Source: Populus alba (lineage: Eukaryota > Streptophyta > Magnoliopsida > Malpighiales > Salicaceae). Taken from it: 64,000 bases of DNA. A program made the position numbers and the translations under genes. Location of the stretch: positions 19,782,519 through 19,846,518 of the forward strand of contig NC_133287.1 in NCBI RefSeq assembly GCF_005239225.2, in the 5' to 3' direction. Shown here piece after piece: positions 47,872 to 58,977 of the stretch. Position 1 is the stretch's first letter. Each line of letters opens with the position of its first letter. The notes below the pieces were generated by a model. That model was not told the DNA's origin and ran no database searches. It saw only the letters and a list, made by a program, of their open reading frames with translations.

Positions 47872-49693
47872 CTGCAAAAAAATGTCAACGAAAGATGTGT
47901 GTAACTTACAAAACGAACCAATGGAAAGGATACATTTACTAACTTTTTAATTCCTAAGTGATGAGTATTTGGATCTCCTCTGGAACCTGGGAAGATTCAA
48001 ATCCAATTATTTTCTATTTTATTGTTTTACAGTTAAGAGTTTCCAAAGTAGTGATAGGCCGTTAATGTTACTTACAAGCCCATCACCAATAATGGGCTCA
48101 ATTTGATAGTAGACCTATGGACTCAGAGAAGGCCTTTAGGTCCATAGGTCTATTAAATTGATGGCAGATCAACTGGAAGCCAGGTTCCCTCGGTTCCTAA
48201 TAAAAAACGATGTAAAAAGAGATCGTTTCATTTGATGGCAAATTTACCCGCCTTCGTTGTGAATATTAGCCATGAGGGTGTGATTGTAATTGTAATTTAA
48301 AATATTTTTTTATTTAAATATTTATTAAAATAATATATATTTTTTATTTTTTAAAAATTATTTTTGATATCATTGCATCAAAATAATCTAAAAATAAAAA
48401 TAAAACATATTAATTTGAAGTAAAGAAAAAAATAAAAAAAAAAATTAAATTTTTTCAGAAGTATTTTTGAAACACAAAAAAAAAAGATCTATATTTAGTT
48501 ATTTGACCTGTGTATAGTCACAGGTGAGATAATTTTTTAGTAAAAAAAATAAACATAAAAGTTTTTTACAAAAAAAAAAATTCTAATTATAAATAAAAAG
48601 CTCTATGCATACATTTAATTAAATAAATCAAGAATCATTTAAGTCAATAAATACAAAAAAAATATTAACGTGTCTATTCAACTCGCCTCACTGCAAGTCG
48701 AATAATTTCTTTTTTTAATATAAAAAAAATATGTAAATGTTATATACATTGAATATCTATTAGTATCTCTTAGACTTCATGACTCTTAGGTTTAATTTCT
48801 TGGTTTTCTATGATACATGTATTTTCTAGTGTTTTTTAATGTTCTCATTTCAAATATATATATATAAAAGAGAAGGTATGGATTTTTCTTTTAATTTTTA
48901 TTCCGAACATGCATGTTTTTACTTTTTTTATTTTTATTTTTTTTTTACAAAATCAAAATTAAAGGCAATCAACTTATTCCTTTTATTCTAATAAAAAGAG
49001 GTAAATGAAAAGCTTATTTCTATAAAATATAACAACTATTTTAAAACCTGACCTGACTTGATGGTGAACTTATGATTCTGGTAACTCAGAGCTTAGATCA
49101 TAAATGATTTCAAAATAATTAGGATAATTAACCTAATAAAAAATCTAGTTGATCCGAGACTCAATCAAAATATGTTGATTTTTTTTTTTAAATTTTGTTT
49201 AAATGATGTTATTTTAACTTTTTATAAAATTAAAAAACTAAGTTAACCCAAATTAATTCCCCTGAACCGAAACTTGAGACTTGCCAAAACTATGGTTACA
49301 GCTGCTCATGCAATGGCTAGAAAATGATGGGAATCTTGTTTTGGTAAGAATTTGTATGCTATGGAAATTTGAGCTAGCTGTGGATCTTTCTCTGTCTGTG
49401 ATTGTAGGTAACATCATTGAATCTGGTTTCATTAGGAAATCGAAGGTACTTGTCAATTTCGCAAAACAATTTCTTTTTGAGAGAGTATATTAATTAGTCC
49501 TGTAAACACAATTTTTATTTGAACACAGGTGACAAAAGATAAGGTAAATTTGGATTCTTGAAAAATGTCAAGCTTCCAAGTTCCAGGAGAATTACTAGAG
49601 ACAATAACTCAAGAACATCAATAGCCATAATCTACAATTTATTAATGGAGCTATCTGACTTATTGAATGTTGGAAACTGATTGTGGCCTGACT
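47872..49693. other. Spacer between remnant F and gene C
   Basis: 48045-48150 matches 7345-7420. 48740-49693 is the gene C version of the 3' flank seen at genes A and D. AT-rich, no gene visible. Confidence 0.65.
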
Positions 49694-52515
49694 TTAATTG
49701 CTGTTAGTGTAGTTCTCGATCTGCAATGATATCACAGTCTGGGATTGATCCATGGGAGGACTTGCATTCTTGCAGAAAGATTGTGATGATTCGCCTAACA
49801 AGTGTTCTGTTTCCTCGCTATTTTGCTGAGCCAATGATTTCTGATGAAGAGCTTTCAGCTTAGCAAGCTCATCGGACACTTCCTTCATGGTTGGCCGGTT
49901 TACTCCCATGCTATGTAGACACACTTTTGCAAGCTCAGCTACAGCTTCTATCTCATCCATTTCACCTTCATCAACCGTCTGGAAATCCAAAATTTTGAAG
50001 AGATGATTATTTTCCAGTGCTGAGATGAAGTGTTGAATAACGTTCCGTTTCTCTCCAGACTTGGAAATGGAGTTTGGCATCTCTCCAGTAAGAAGCTCCA
50101 CAAGAACTACCCCAAAGCTATAGACATCACTTTGAACGGTTAAAATACCCGTCATAAGATACTCAGGATCCAGGTAGCCTAGAGTCCCTTGTATTTTTGT
50201 AGCTAAGATATTGGTTTGGCCAGGAGACATCAGCACCGAAGCTCCAAAATCTGCTACTTTTGCTGTGTAATTAGTGTCTAGAAGTATGTTTACTGACTTG
50301 ACATCTCCATGAATAACTGGAGGGTCTGCCAGAGAGTGCAAATAATCAAGCGCAAGCGCAGCCTCCGATGCTACCCTCAAACGATTGGTCCAGGAAGCCA
50401 ATATCCGGGAACCTTTGTCGTGGATGTGCTTGGAAAGAGTTCCATTTGAGATGAACTCATAGACCAGTAATGGAACTTTGGTCTCTAAACACAGGCCCAA
50501 GAGCTTTACCACATTCTTGTGATTGACCTGTGAAACAATGCTCATTTCCTTTTGAAATTCCTCATTCATCTGAGCTTTGTCCACCCCTTTGGACTTCTTG
50601 ACAGCGACCACTGTATTATCTGTTAAAGCTCCACTGTAAACAGAACCAAAACCACCCTCCCCGAGTTTCCGATCATCAGCATAATTGTTGGTTGCCTTTG
50701 CCAGCTCTGCCTCACTGAAAATCCTTACTCGTTGATTCTTTAAAAATTTTCCCCCGTTCTCTTGGAAGTTCTTCTCCTTTATTCTTTTCGTGCAGATCAT
50801 GTAGAGTAGCAGACAAATAACCACAAGGAGTATGCTTGCGCCAACAGCTGCAAGCAAATGTCAAAGAAGGACGTTACTTTCAAAATCAAATCAAGGGAAA
50901 ATATTTATTTACTAACTTCTCTTGTAATTGATTGATAGCCACCATGAGCTTCGTTAATCCAACTAAATTCGTGATGTTTTATTTTTTAATTTATTTTGAT
51001 CCCTTGAACTATCAAGTCAAGTTAAAATCAAGCCTTCGTTAGCCTTCCGATCAAAAGCTACCTCAAATGTCATGGTCTCCTCAACACCAATAGCAGCCAG
51101 AAGGAGAAGAAAGGAAGCAAAGCTAAAACAATTAATCGAAGAACACGAGAGAGAGAGAGAGAGAGGGAGAGAGAAAAAAATTATATGACTTGAATTATAG
51201 ATCCAACTAAAATAAATAAGCTAATTTTAATTTAATTAGATGAAAAAAATTAATAATAGATGAATCAACATCCCATTAAATATAAAAAAAATAAAATAAC
51301 ATAAAAAACTGATCAACCGAAGTTAGCTGAATTTCAATGCTTACAAGAAAATGCAAAGAAAGCTAATTACCTGCAATAATTGTGATGATACTACCTCTTT
51401 GACAACCTGTTTTACCATCACCGTACTTGCCACGTGGACATCGACAATTGTAATCTCCAATCACATTCTCGCAAGTACCTTCTTTACAAGGGTTTTTTAA
51501 AACCTTGCATTCATCTATATCTGTTGTAAATGTTAAAAATATTAGTGGAAAAAACCTGAATATACAAATTCAAAAAAAAAAAAAAAAAACTGTAAAAAAC
51601 AAATAGTGCCGAATAAATAGAAGCAATAACCAGTTTACCTTGGCATCCTTCTCGGAGATAAGGATTTCCTTCGAACCCTTCATTGCATGAGCAACGATAT
51701 CCCTGACCAATCTCAGGGTAGGTGCAATTTGCATTAGCGCCACAAGCATATGCACTTTCATTAGCTTTGGCCTGTTCGCACGTCTTATTTTCAACTACCC
51801 ATTCAATCACAACATCTGCTGTATATGCATCTTTTCCATATTTTGGCTTGCGAGAGAGCGGCCAATCTGAAATCTTCAAGGAGTTCTTGTCCACTAAAAA
51901 AGCAAATCCACAGAGATTGAAGTCCGAAACGTTCGTGTAGTTGTATAAACTAAATAATGAAATATGAAGTGATTTGAGGCCCTTGGGGATTGAGGTTTGG
52001 CAGCATCCAGAACCTAAGCAAGGATTTCCATCGGACATGTTCACATATTCTGTGCACAAGGAGAGACAGGCAGCTCCATATGTCACCTCATAGTTGGTCA
52101 CCAGGGGCATGGTATCGCAACCAATTACAGTGAATACATTTCGGGTGTCTGACAACGTGAAGGGGCCTGATCCAAGGTTGAAAGACTGTGAGTAATTGGC
52201 TGTCCTGCTCCCAGTTTTGTCATAGCAGGCGAAAGCAGTGTATAAGCTGGCACTTATTGTGCCCTCCAGCACTGATATATTGCGAGCAGGCATGTTTCTT
52301 CGAAAAAACAGTTCAGGTTGCCCATCAGCGCCTGAAGTGCAGTTTAGAAAGAAGTCGTCGTTCATGGCACAGCTTTCTTTTCCAATCCCAAAGGGGTAAG
52401 GAACACTAACATCCCCACACTTATCTTGGCAGCCAGGTTTTACATCTGGGCTTGCCGTTGATTCTGCTACTGGACACAATAATAGTGACATCATCATCAG
52501 CAAAAACACCCACAT
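49694..52515 (-). CDS. WAK-like receptor kinase, gene C (intact, 3 exons, 726 aa)
   Basis: Exons on the minus strand are 51639-52515, 51371-51520 and 49694-50847. All junctions are GT-AG and phase 1, giving 726 residues. Exon 1 starts at ATG 52513-52515 with a signal peptide (MWVFLLMMMSLLLCPVAEST). It continues with PGCQDKCGDVSVPYPFG (GUB_WAK_bind) and the EGF-like CEQAKANESAYACGANANC. Exon 2 is a calcium-binding EGF (DIDECKVLKNPC). Exon 3 has the transmembrane helix (about 343-362) and kinase: GEGGFG 405-410, Lys 426, HGD 522-524, DFG 542-544. I count about a dozen differences from gene A over some 384 exon 3 residues, but the middle of exon 1 resembles gene B instead. The expected role is a plasma-membrane wall receptor with a non-RD kinase. 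The ligand is not known from sequence. Confidence 0.93.
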
Positions 52516-52800
52516 GACTATGCACCTCCCAACTTAATAAGTATAGTGATTGACCCCTAGAAGATTTGTATAAAGAGGCTCCAAACCACTAACTTCTGCA
52601 ACTTCTTTTCTTATAGAGGACATATATATATAAGCTAATTAACACAGACCACTAAAACAATTGTTAACACGACCAAGTCCAAGACTACAGGGTCGATAGA
52701 GTCTTGGGAGTCCTTTCCTAGATCTTTCTTTTCAGTTTTTATTTTTCAAAGCAAGAAAAATATACATGTAGAAGACTCCTAGAACTGTAAATCATTCCCC
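52516..52800 (-). promoter_or_regulatory. Gene C proximal promoter
   Basis: Matches the 5' flanks of A and D: TTGACC at 52550-52555, a short ATATATATATAAGC at about 52621-52634 (a possible TATA region about 105-120 bp before the ATG), then AACACAGACCACTAAAACAA. Roles are inferred from conservation and motif only. Confidence 0.5.
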
Positions 52801-53136
52801 AAAATATCTTGATGTCAAGTAGGTGAGCTTGAGGGGCTCACTATAATTGCAAGGTAGGTGAGCTTGAGGGGCTCCCTTGGATGGCATCCATTATCGTGGA
52901 AAACGCACACCAAACCATTCGGCTTTTGGATCTTCTTGTGGAAAATTAAGGGCAGAGCTATCAGCACATAAATACTCGTTGGGTCAAGGGCAGAGCTATG
53001 AGTGTGAATATTGTCGATGTCTTGATGATATTCCTTAATAACTTTTAAAGGATCCCAAAGCAAGAAATGCTTGAGATAACCAGGTGACTGAATGAGAGAA
53101 AAACTAGGGAATTATTTATTGGTAATATTTACTATT
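52801..53136. other. Spacer upstream of gene C
   Basis: A short direct repeat, GTAGGTGAGCTTGAGGGGCTC, occurs at about 52819-52838 and 52855-52874, and GGGCAGAGCTAT at about 52949 and 52988. The minus strand 52815-53063 is open and reads a little like a retroelement fragment (for example VCVFHDNGCHPREP), but I cannot support a gene. Confidence 0.45.
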
Positions 53137-53141
53137 ATCAC

Positions 53142-55547
53142 TGTCATAACTCATTTTTGAGTTATTCTTCATTTCATATTTTTTTTCTTTTTAAAAAATA
53201 AAAACATATAAAAAAATATATTATCAAAATAATATAATAGTGAAAAAAGGATGTCAAAACGCTCAAAAAATAGTTAAAAATTGGTTGAGGAGGTTCAAAA
53301 ATACAAAGATTGGAATTTGACGGTATTTTATTGATTGACGAGAGCCCTGTTGATAAAGAAAATTCAATTTGAGAAAGAAAAGTTCAAACTCAGATGTTTA
53401 TGAACTCAATTAAGTTTTATTAAAGGTTTAATTGAATTTATGGAGGTTTTAATTGCAAAAAAAATTGATTTTGGAGTTAATTTGGGCTTTAATTGGAATA
53501 AATTAAAGTTCTGGGGTCAAATTATAATTTTTGAGAGTTAATTTGATCAAATCAGGGGCTTAATTGCATAAATATTGAAGTTTGATGGCTAATCAGGAAC
53601 TTAATTGAAGAAATCTGAAACCAAGGACCAAAATAGAAAAGGCGCGTAAATATAGGGACTATAATTAAAACTGAATCAGGGGCTAAATTAAAAAAAAATT
53701 GAAGTTTATTGCTCAATTGAGGGTCAAATTGCACTAATTCGAGACCAAGGACCAATTTGGAAAACGCAAACAACTTTAGAGTCGGTGATTGAATTTGACA
53801 GGGATACAATTGAATTGATTTTAAAAATAAAAATTGCAATTGAGGACTCGATTGAACTAATCATAAATTGAGGACTGATTTGTACTTTGACATAAGCTTG
53901 GCACCATTTTTATTTTAATGAAACGATGTGTTATGCCCAAAATGGAGCCGTTTCACACACTGTTCATAAAAAAAATGGAAAAGCCCAAAACGGTGCCGTT
54001 TTGAACGGCACTGCAACTTTTCTTCTTCCCTTGGATACGCATAAAATAGTGGAATAAGAAGGTTTTGTTCCCCTGTTTTCACCGACATTTCTCCTCCCCC
54101 GCTCTCTCCTAAAACTCAAAAAGATGCCGACCTAAGTACCCCACTTGCCTGAATACTGACTGATGGCCTACCACAGACCAAAAAACAAAGGAGACAAGCC
54201 CCCAGGTGGCGCCCGTCCACCCTCCCCTATCCCCTGACCGGACAGAGGCAGGGCATTCCCACCGCCCTTCTCTGCCTATAAATACAGAGGTAGAGAAGAG
54301 GCTTGACAAAAAAAACAAAGGGTGAAAGAACGGGAAAAAAAAAAAGAGAAAGAAAAGAATAAAAAACAGAGCAGAAAAAAGAAAAACAAAATAGGGGAGA
54401 GAAGAAAAAGAAGAGGAGAGAGAGAGAGTAGAAAAGGAGAGGGGGAAGACCGAAAAAGAAAAAAAAGTAGGAAAGAAGAAGGGGGAGAGAGAGCAAGGCG
54501 AACGTGGAATCAAAATAAAAAAAGGGGAGAAGAAAACAGGGACAGAGGTGGCTGAAGGAGAAGAAGCGGCATCGCCTGTAACCACCACAGCGTGCCATCG
54601 CGAACCACTAGCGACGCCTCTGCTTCAGGTAACTGCCTCCTCCCCACTGTTTGTTTCCCTGCCAGAGTCGCCTGCATGTTTGCATGCAAAACATGAATAT
54701 TTTCACGTTCTGCTGTAAAATGCAGTATGGGTCTGGATCGGGACATCAACCCCGCCTATAGTAGATGAGCTGGATCCGGCCCTGTTTTTTTTTTTTTACT
54801 ATTTCCTTGTGTATTTTTATGCCTTTTATATTAGTATTGGAATATATTTTTATGTTGTTAAAAATACAAAATCCGGTATTTAAATACACGGTTTTCATCA
54901 ACTTAAAAAAAATTTTGAAAAAAATATTTTTGTGCATACGGCCAAGTGTCTCAAAGCTAAAAAATCATTTTGTATTTTTCATGCACCAAAAAATAATGTT
55001 TGTGCATTCATTTTGGCTTTAATAACTAGTTTAATAAAGTCAAGAGAACATTGACCAAAATTTCAAAAACAATAAAAATTTTATTTTGTTTTGTTTTAAT
55101 ATCAGGGATTACAAATTTGTATGTAAAATGTATTCTTTAAAATAAAAAAATTATTTTTTTGTTGACAACATAGAACAATTAGGTTTTACCCCATTAAGAT
55201 AATAACCTCCTTACAGAGGAGGGCTTTTCTTAAAACTTAGAGAGAGAGGACTAACAATTAGAAACCACAACAAGACTTTAGATTTTATCAAATAACAAAA
55301 CAATGCAGCTTACCTTAGGTAGAGAGTAGTTGGGGTGCTAATACCTTTTCTTTACGCAACCAGTCTCTATACCCAATCTTTGTGACCAGTTAGGGTTTCT
55401 AATGACCAGAATACTAGGTGGCGGTTTCCATTCAAATTTTCCACTTATAAGAGACAAGAATTCATTGTCTCTTCATATTTTGCCAAATACACCAATACAA
55501 TTTTTCATGAGGGTGGACGATCGCCGCGACGCCGCACACATGCGACA
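53142..55547. mobile_element. Solo LTR (2406 bp) with ATCAC target duplication
   Basis: It begins TGTCATAACTC and ends TGCGACA. ATCAC flanks it at 53137-53141 and 55548-55552. There is no second LTR, primer site or coding region. TATAAATAC at 54277-54285 is followed by a 250-bp purine-rich stretch, a likely transcribed leader if the plus strand is the sense strand. The far end (55380-55440) carries, inverted, the same GCCACCTAGTATT-ATTAGAAACCCTAA block as the repeats at 11575 and 31330. A large Gypsy-type LTR is likely. Confidence 0.82.
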
Positions 55548-55552
55548 ATCAC

Positions 55553-56771
55553 TTCATTCTTGGTGGAGCATTTTCAAAATAAAAGTTTTCAAGTCCGAAA
55601 ATAAAGTGTGGAATTAAAGATGTGGTGAGTGTTGTACTAATAATGCAATATTGAAGATTTATAAAGAAAGAAGTGAATTGACAAATCATGTTAGTCCTTG
55701 TAGGAAACGCACGAGGATTTTTAAGCTATAGGATGATATTTTCGGCATTTCAGTTTCTCAATCTTAATATTAAGGAACAAAATATTCAGTTGTTTTGTTA
55801 ACAAATTTCCTTTGTAGTTTATACGTAACAATTAAAATATGCCGATTATATGCCTTGATGATAGGAATTGATATTTGTGTTTTGGTAGGATTAGGATGCT
55901 GGCATTTCAACTTTCCTTCCCTTCTTTACCGGCGGACTTTCAACTCTAAAGGAAGAAGAAGAAGAACAGTGCATGTTGAAATGACATCATTTTGGTCTGG
56001 GAATGACCATTTTCAATTTGATCTTTAAAGCTTTGAAATTTTGTATTTAAGCCTCTAATCTTTTAATTTAAAATTTTAATCTCTTTAAAATTAAATTAAA
56101 AGCAAATGGATCAAAATTGAGTTATAACATCCATAATATTGGAATGCATTATCTTAAAGATTTATAAAACATGTACTTTTAAAGTGAAGTTAATACAAAT
56201 TATACTCCTTTTTCTTTGCTTAGTTTTTTCCTATTAGATTTTACTTTGGCAAGGTTTTAATGCAAGGTTTTAATGAGACAATTTTGATACTTTTATGAAT
56301 TATGAAGTATTCAAATATGAATTTTGAAGCATTTATATTAAATTTTTTATTGAATTCTGAAGTATTCAGAAATTAAACAAAGATATTGTAATTTTTTTTC
56401 TTTAACTTAGATTTTTTTTCCATTGGGTTTTAAATCTTTCAATGTTTCCACGCTCTTCGTGTTGGAGCATGATTTATTAATCTTAAGATATTATTTTGAC
56501 TGCTGATCGAAGATATGATGAGAGAGTTAAAAATCAAGAAATCATTGAAATGAAGGAGCTATTACAAAATAGAGGAAGAATTCACAATACATTGACCAAA
56601 TCAAAGTCTGCAATTACTAATGACATGTGTAGACAAATCCCAATGAAGCCAAATTAATCACAGCCACCTACCTCGACATTTGGGAAACCTATATAGGAAG
56701 AAGTCACGTAATATTGACCAAATCAAAGTCTACAATTACTAATACACGTGTAGACAAACTATGGAAACCCC
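55553..56771. repeat. Spacer block R1 (copy 3), cut by the assembly gap
   Basis: Collinear with 38004-39105: AAAAGTTTTCAAGTCCGAAA, the GGCATTTCAACTTTCCTTCC motif near 55902, and TTTCCACGCTCTTCGTGTTGG. A short duplication (GGCAAGGTTTTAATGCAAGG) is seen at about 56247-56270. The sequence stops at the N gap just after TATGGAAACCCC. Confidence 0.75.
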
Positions 56772-57271
56772 NNNNNNNNNNNNNNNNNNNNNNNNNNNNN
56801 NNNNNNNNNNNNNNNNNNNNNNNNNNNNNNNNNNNNNNNNNNNNNNNNNNNNNNNNNNNNNNNNNNNNNNNNNNNNNNNNNNNNNNNNNNNNNNNNNNNN
56901 NNNNNNNNNNNNNNNNNNNNNNNNNNNNNNNNNNNNNNNNNNNNNNNNNNNNNNNNNNNNNNNNNNNNNNNNNNNNNNNNNNNNNNNNNNNNNNNNNNNN
57001 NNNNNNNNNNNNNNNNNNNNNNNNNNNNNNNNNNNNNNNNNNNNNNNNNNNNNNNNNNNNNNNNNNNNNNNNNNNNNNNNNNNNNNNNNNNNNNNNNNNN
57101 NNNNNNNNNNNNNNNNNNNNNNNNNNNNNNNNNNNNNNNNNNNNNNNNNNNNNNNNNNNNNNNNNNNNNNNNNNNNNNNNNNNNNNNNNNNNNNNNNNNN
57201 NNNNNNNNNNNNNNNNNNNNNNNNNNNNNNNNNNNNNNNNNNNNNNNNNNNNNNNNNNNNNNNNNNNNNNN
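56772..57271. other. Assembly gap, 500 N
   Basis: Exactly 500 unresolved bases, a typical placeholder size. Open frames running across it are artefacts. Confidence 0.99.
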
Positions 57272-58935
57272 ATTGCGAGTGATTCCGGCTAAGGACGCAA
57301 TTCCAAGTCAATTTGCAACAACTTTGTTTATTTGTTGATTAATTAGTGAGTAGTAATGCAGTCAAGCATAACATTGACTCTGGCAAGAAGGATTTTTTAA
57401 TTGAGATAGAATTTTTATTTTAAAATCTTTATTTAATTAGTTAATTGGAAATCTTATTACATTATGATAATTACAATTTTTAGAATCTCCATGAATATAA
57501 AGATAAATATGTTCAAGATTTAAAAAAAATTGTATGTTTGGAGTTTTCAGTAAATAAAAAATTTAAAAAAATTTGTATGGGTGGTGTTTTCAACAATAGA
57601 TAATATTAGAGTTTTTTCAATGATAGAAAGTATGATCATGTTTTAAAGAGTCTAGAACATCAAATTTATCATTTTTTTTGAACTTACGGTTCATAATGCA
57701 GAGTTTTATTAGTCAAGTTTATAAATCTTTATTTAACTAATTAATTAGAATGTTTATTGAATTATGTTAATTAGAAGTTGTAATCTCTATATATGAATAT
57801 AAGGTCAATGTATTTATTATGTAAGACTCGGTTAAAACTTTTCTCTGATAAAATAAAATTTATTGATTAATTAAACTAACTAATCCATAAATAAAAATAG
57901 ATTAAAATAAAAAGAAAAGAAATTTAATTAATATGACAGTGGTGAAATAACATGGTACAAATTAATTAAGAAAGAAAAGTTGTGGAGATAAAATGAGACA
58001 AATGAGACAAATGAGATCAATGTGCAAATAATAGAAAATTTAGATTATAAATACCTGTTTATTTCTTTTGATGGCTAGTGGCTTTGCTTAGAGGAGAGGG
58101 TGAGAATTGTTTGATTATTTCTTCTTCTAGTTTCTTCATAAATCCATCAAATAAAGGCTAAACTAGAGTGAGTAAGGGATAAACAAGTGATCAAGAGAGA
58201 TGATTGGGTGGTTTGGTGGGTTCTTTTTTAAGAAAAAAAAAAAATGAGAGTTAGGGTTTTGCGGGGTTGAAAAATAAGAAAGGAAACCTTAATTTTCTTG
58301 CATTCATCACTTGATTCATCATCCAATTAAGAATAATAATAAAAAAAACTCACCAAAAAGACTAATTTGAATGATTTTGTGATGTGTTGAAGAATTTGGA
58401 GTGCTAGTTTTATATGAGAATTGAATTGTGGAGCTTGGTTGTTAAAATGTTGCTATTATGATTGGATATTGCTTGTTTTCATGAAATAAAATTGGATAAT
58501 TATTTAATTTAAAGTGTGGAAGAAAAGAAATTCCTCCCTCGCTAATTGTTGGTTTCATTCAAGGAAGAAAATTAGGAGATTGGAATTTTTTTGGTATAAT
58601 CAATAGGAGTTGTGTAAAATTAAATTAGTACAGATATTAATAGGTAGATAAGATATGAACCTCACAAAATAAAATAGAAAATCTTCATATTTTGTCTTAC
58701 CATAGAGTTTCGGCCGATGCTTGTTCAAAATGGAAGAATTTTATTTTGACCTCATTGATAGGGAATTTATGTTTAAACGTATTCAATTGAATATCCAAAA
58801 GCTTAATAATATAATAACTGTGAAGAATAGAAAATATGAACGAGAAATTTGGCCAACCTCGTGTAAAGGGATTGGATTTGGTTAATTTATGTGGTATGTA
58901 AAATTGTGTGGAGTTGTGTTGATTTGAGGTATTTA

Positions 58936-58977
<42 letters not shown>

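Noticed and set aside
54109..54598. Minus-strand frames rich in Phe/Ser/Leu
   Set aside because: Translation of the purine-rich leader of a solo LTR read on the wrong strand.
56714..57311. Open frames of about 190 residues
   Set aside because: Made almost wholly of unresolved N bases.
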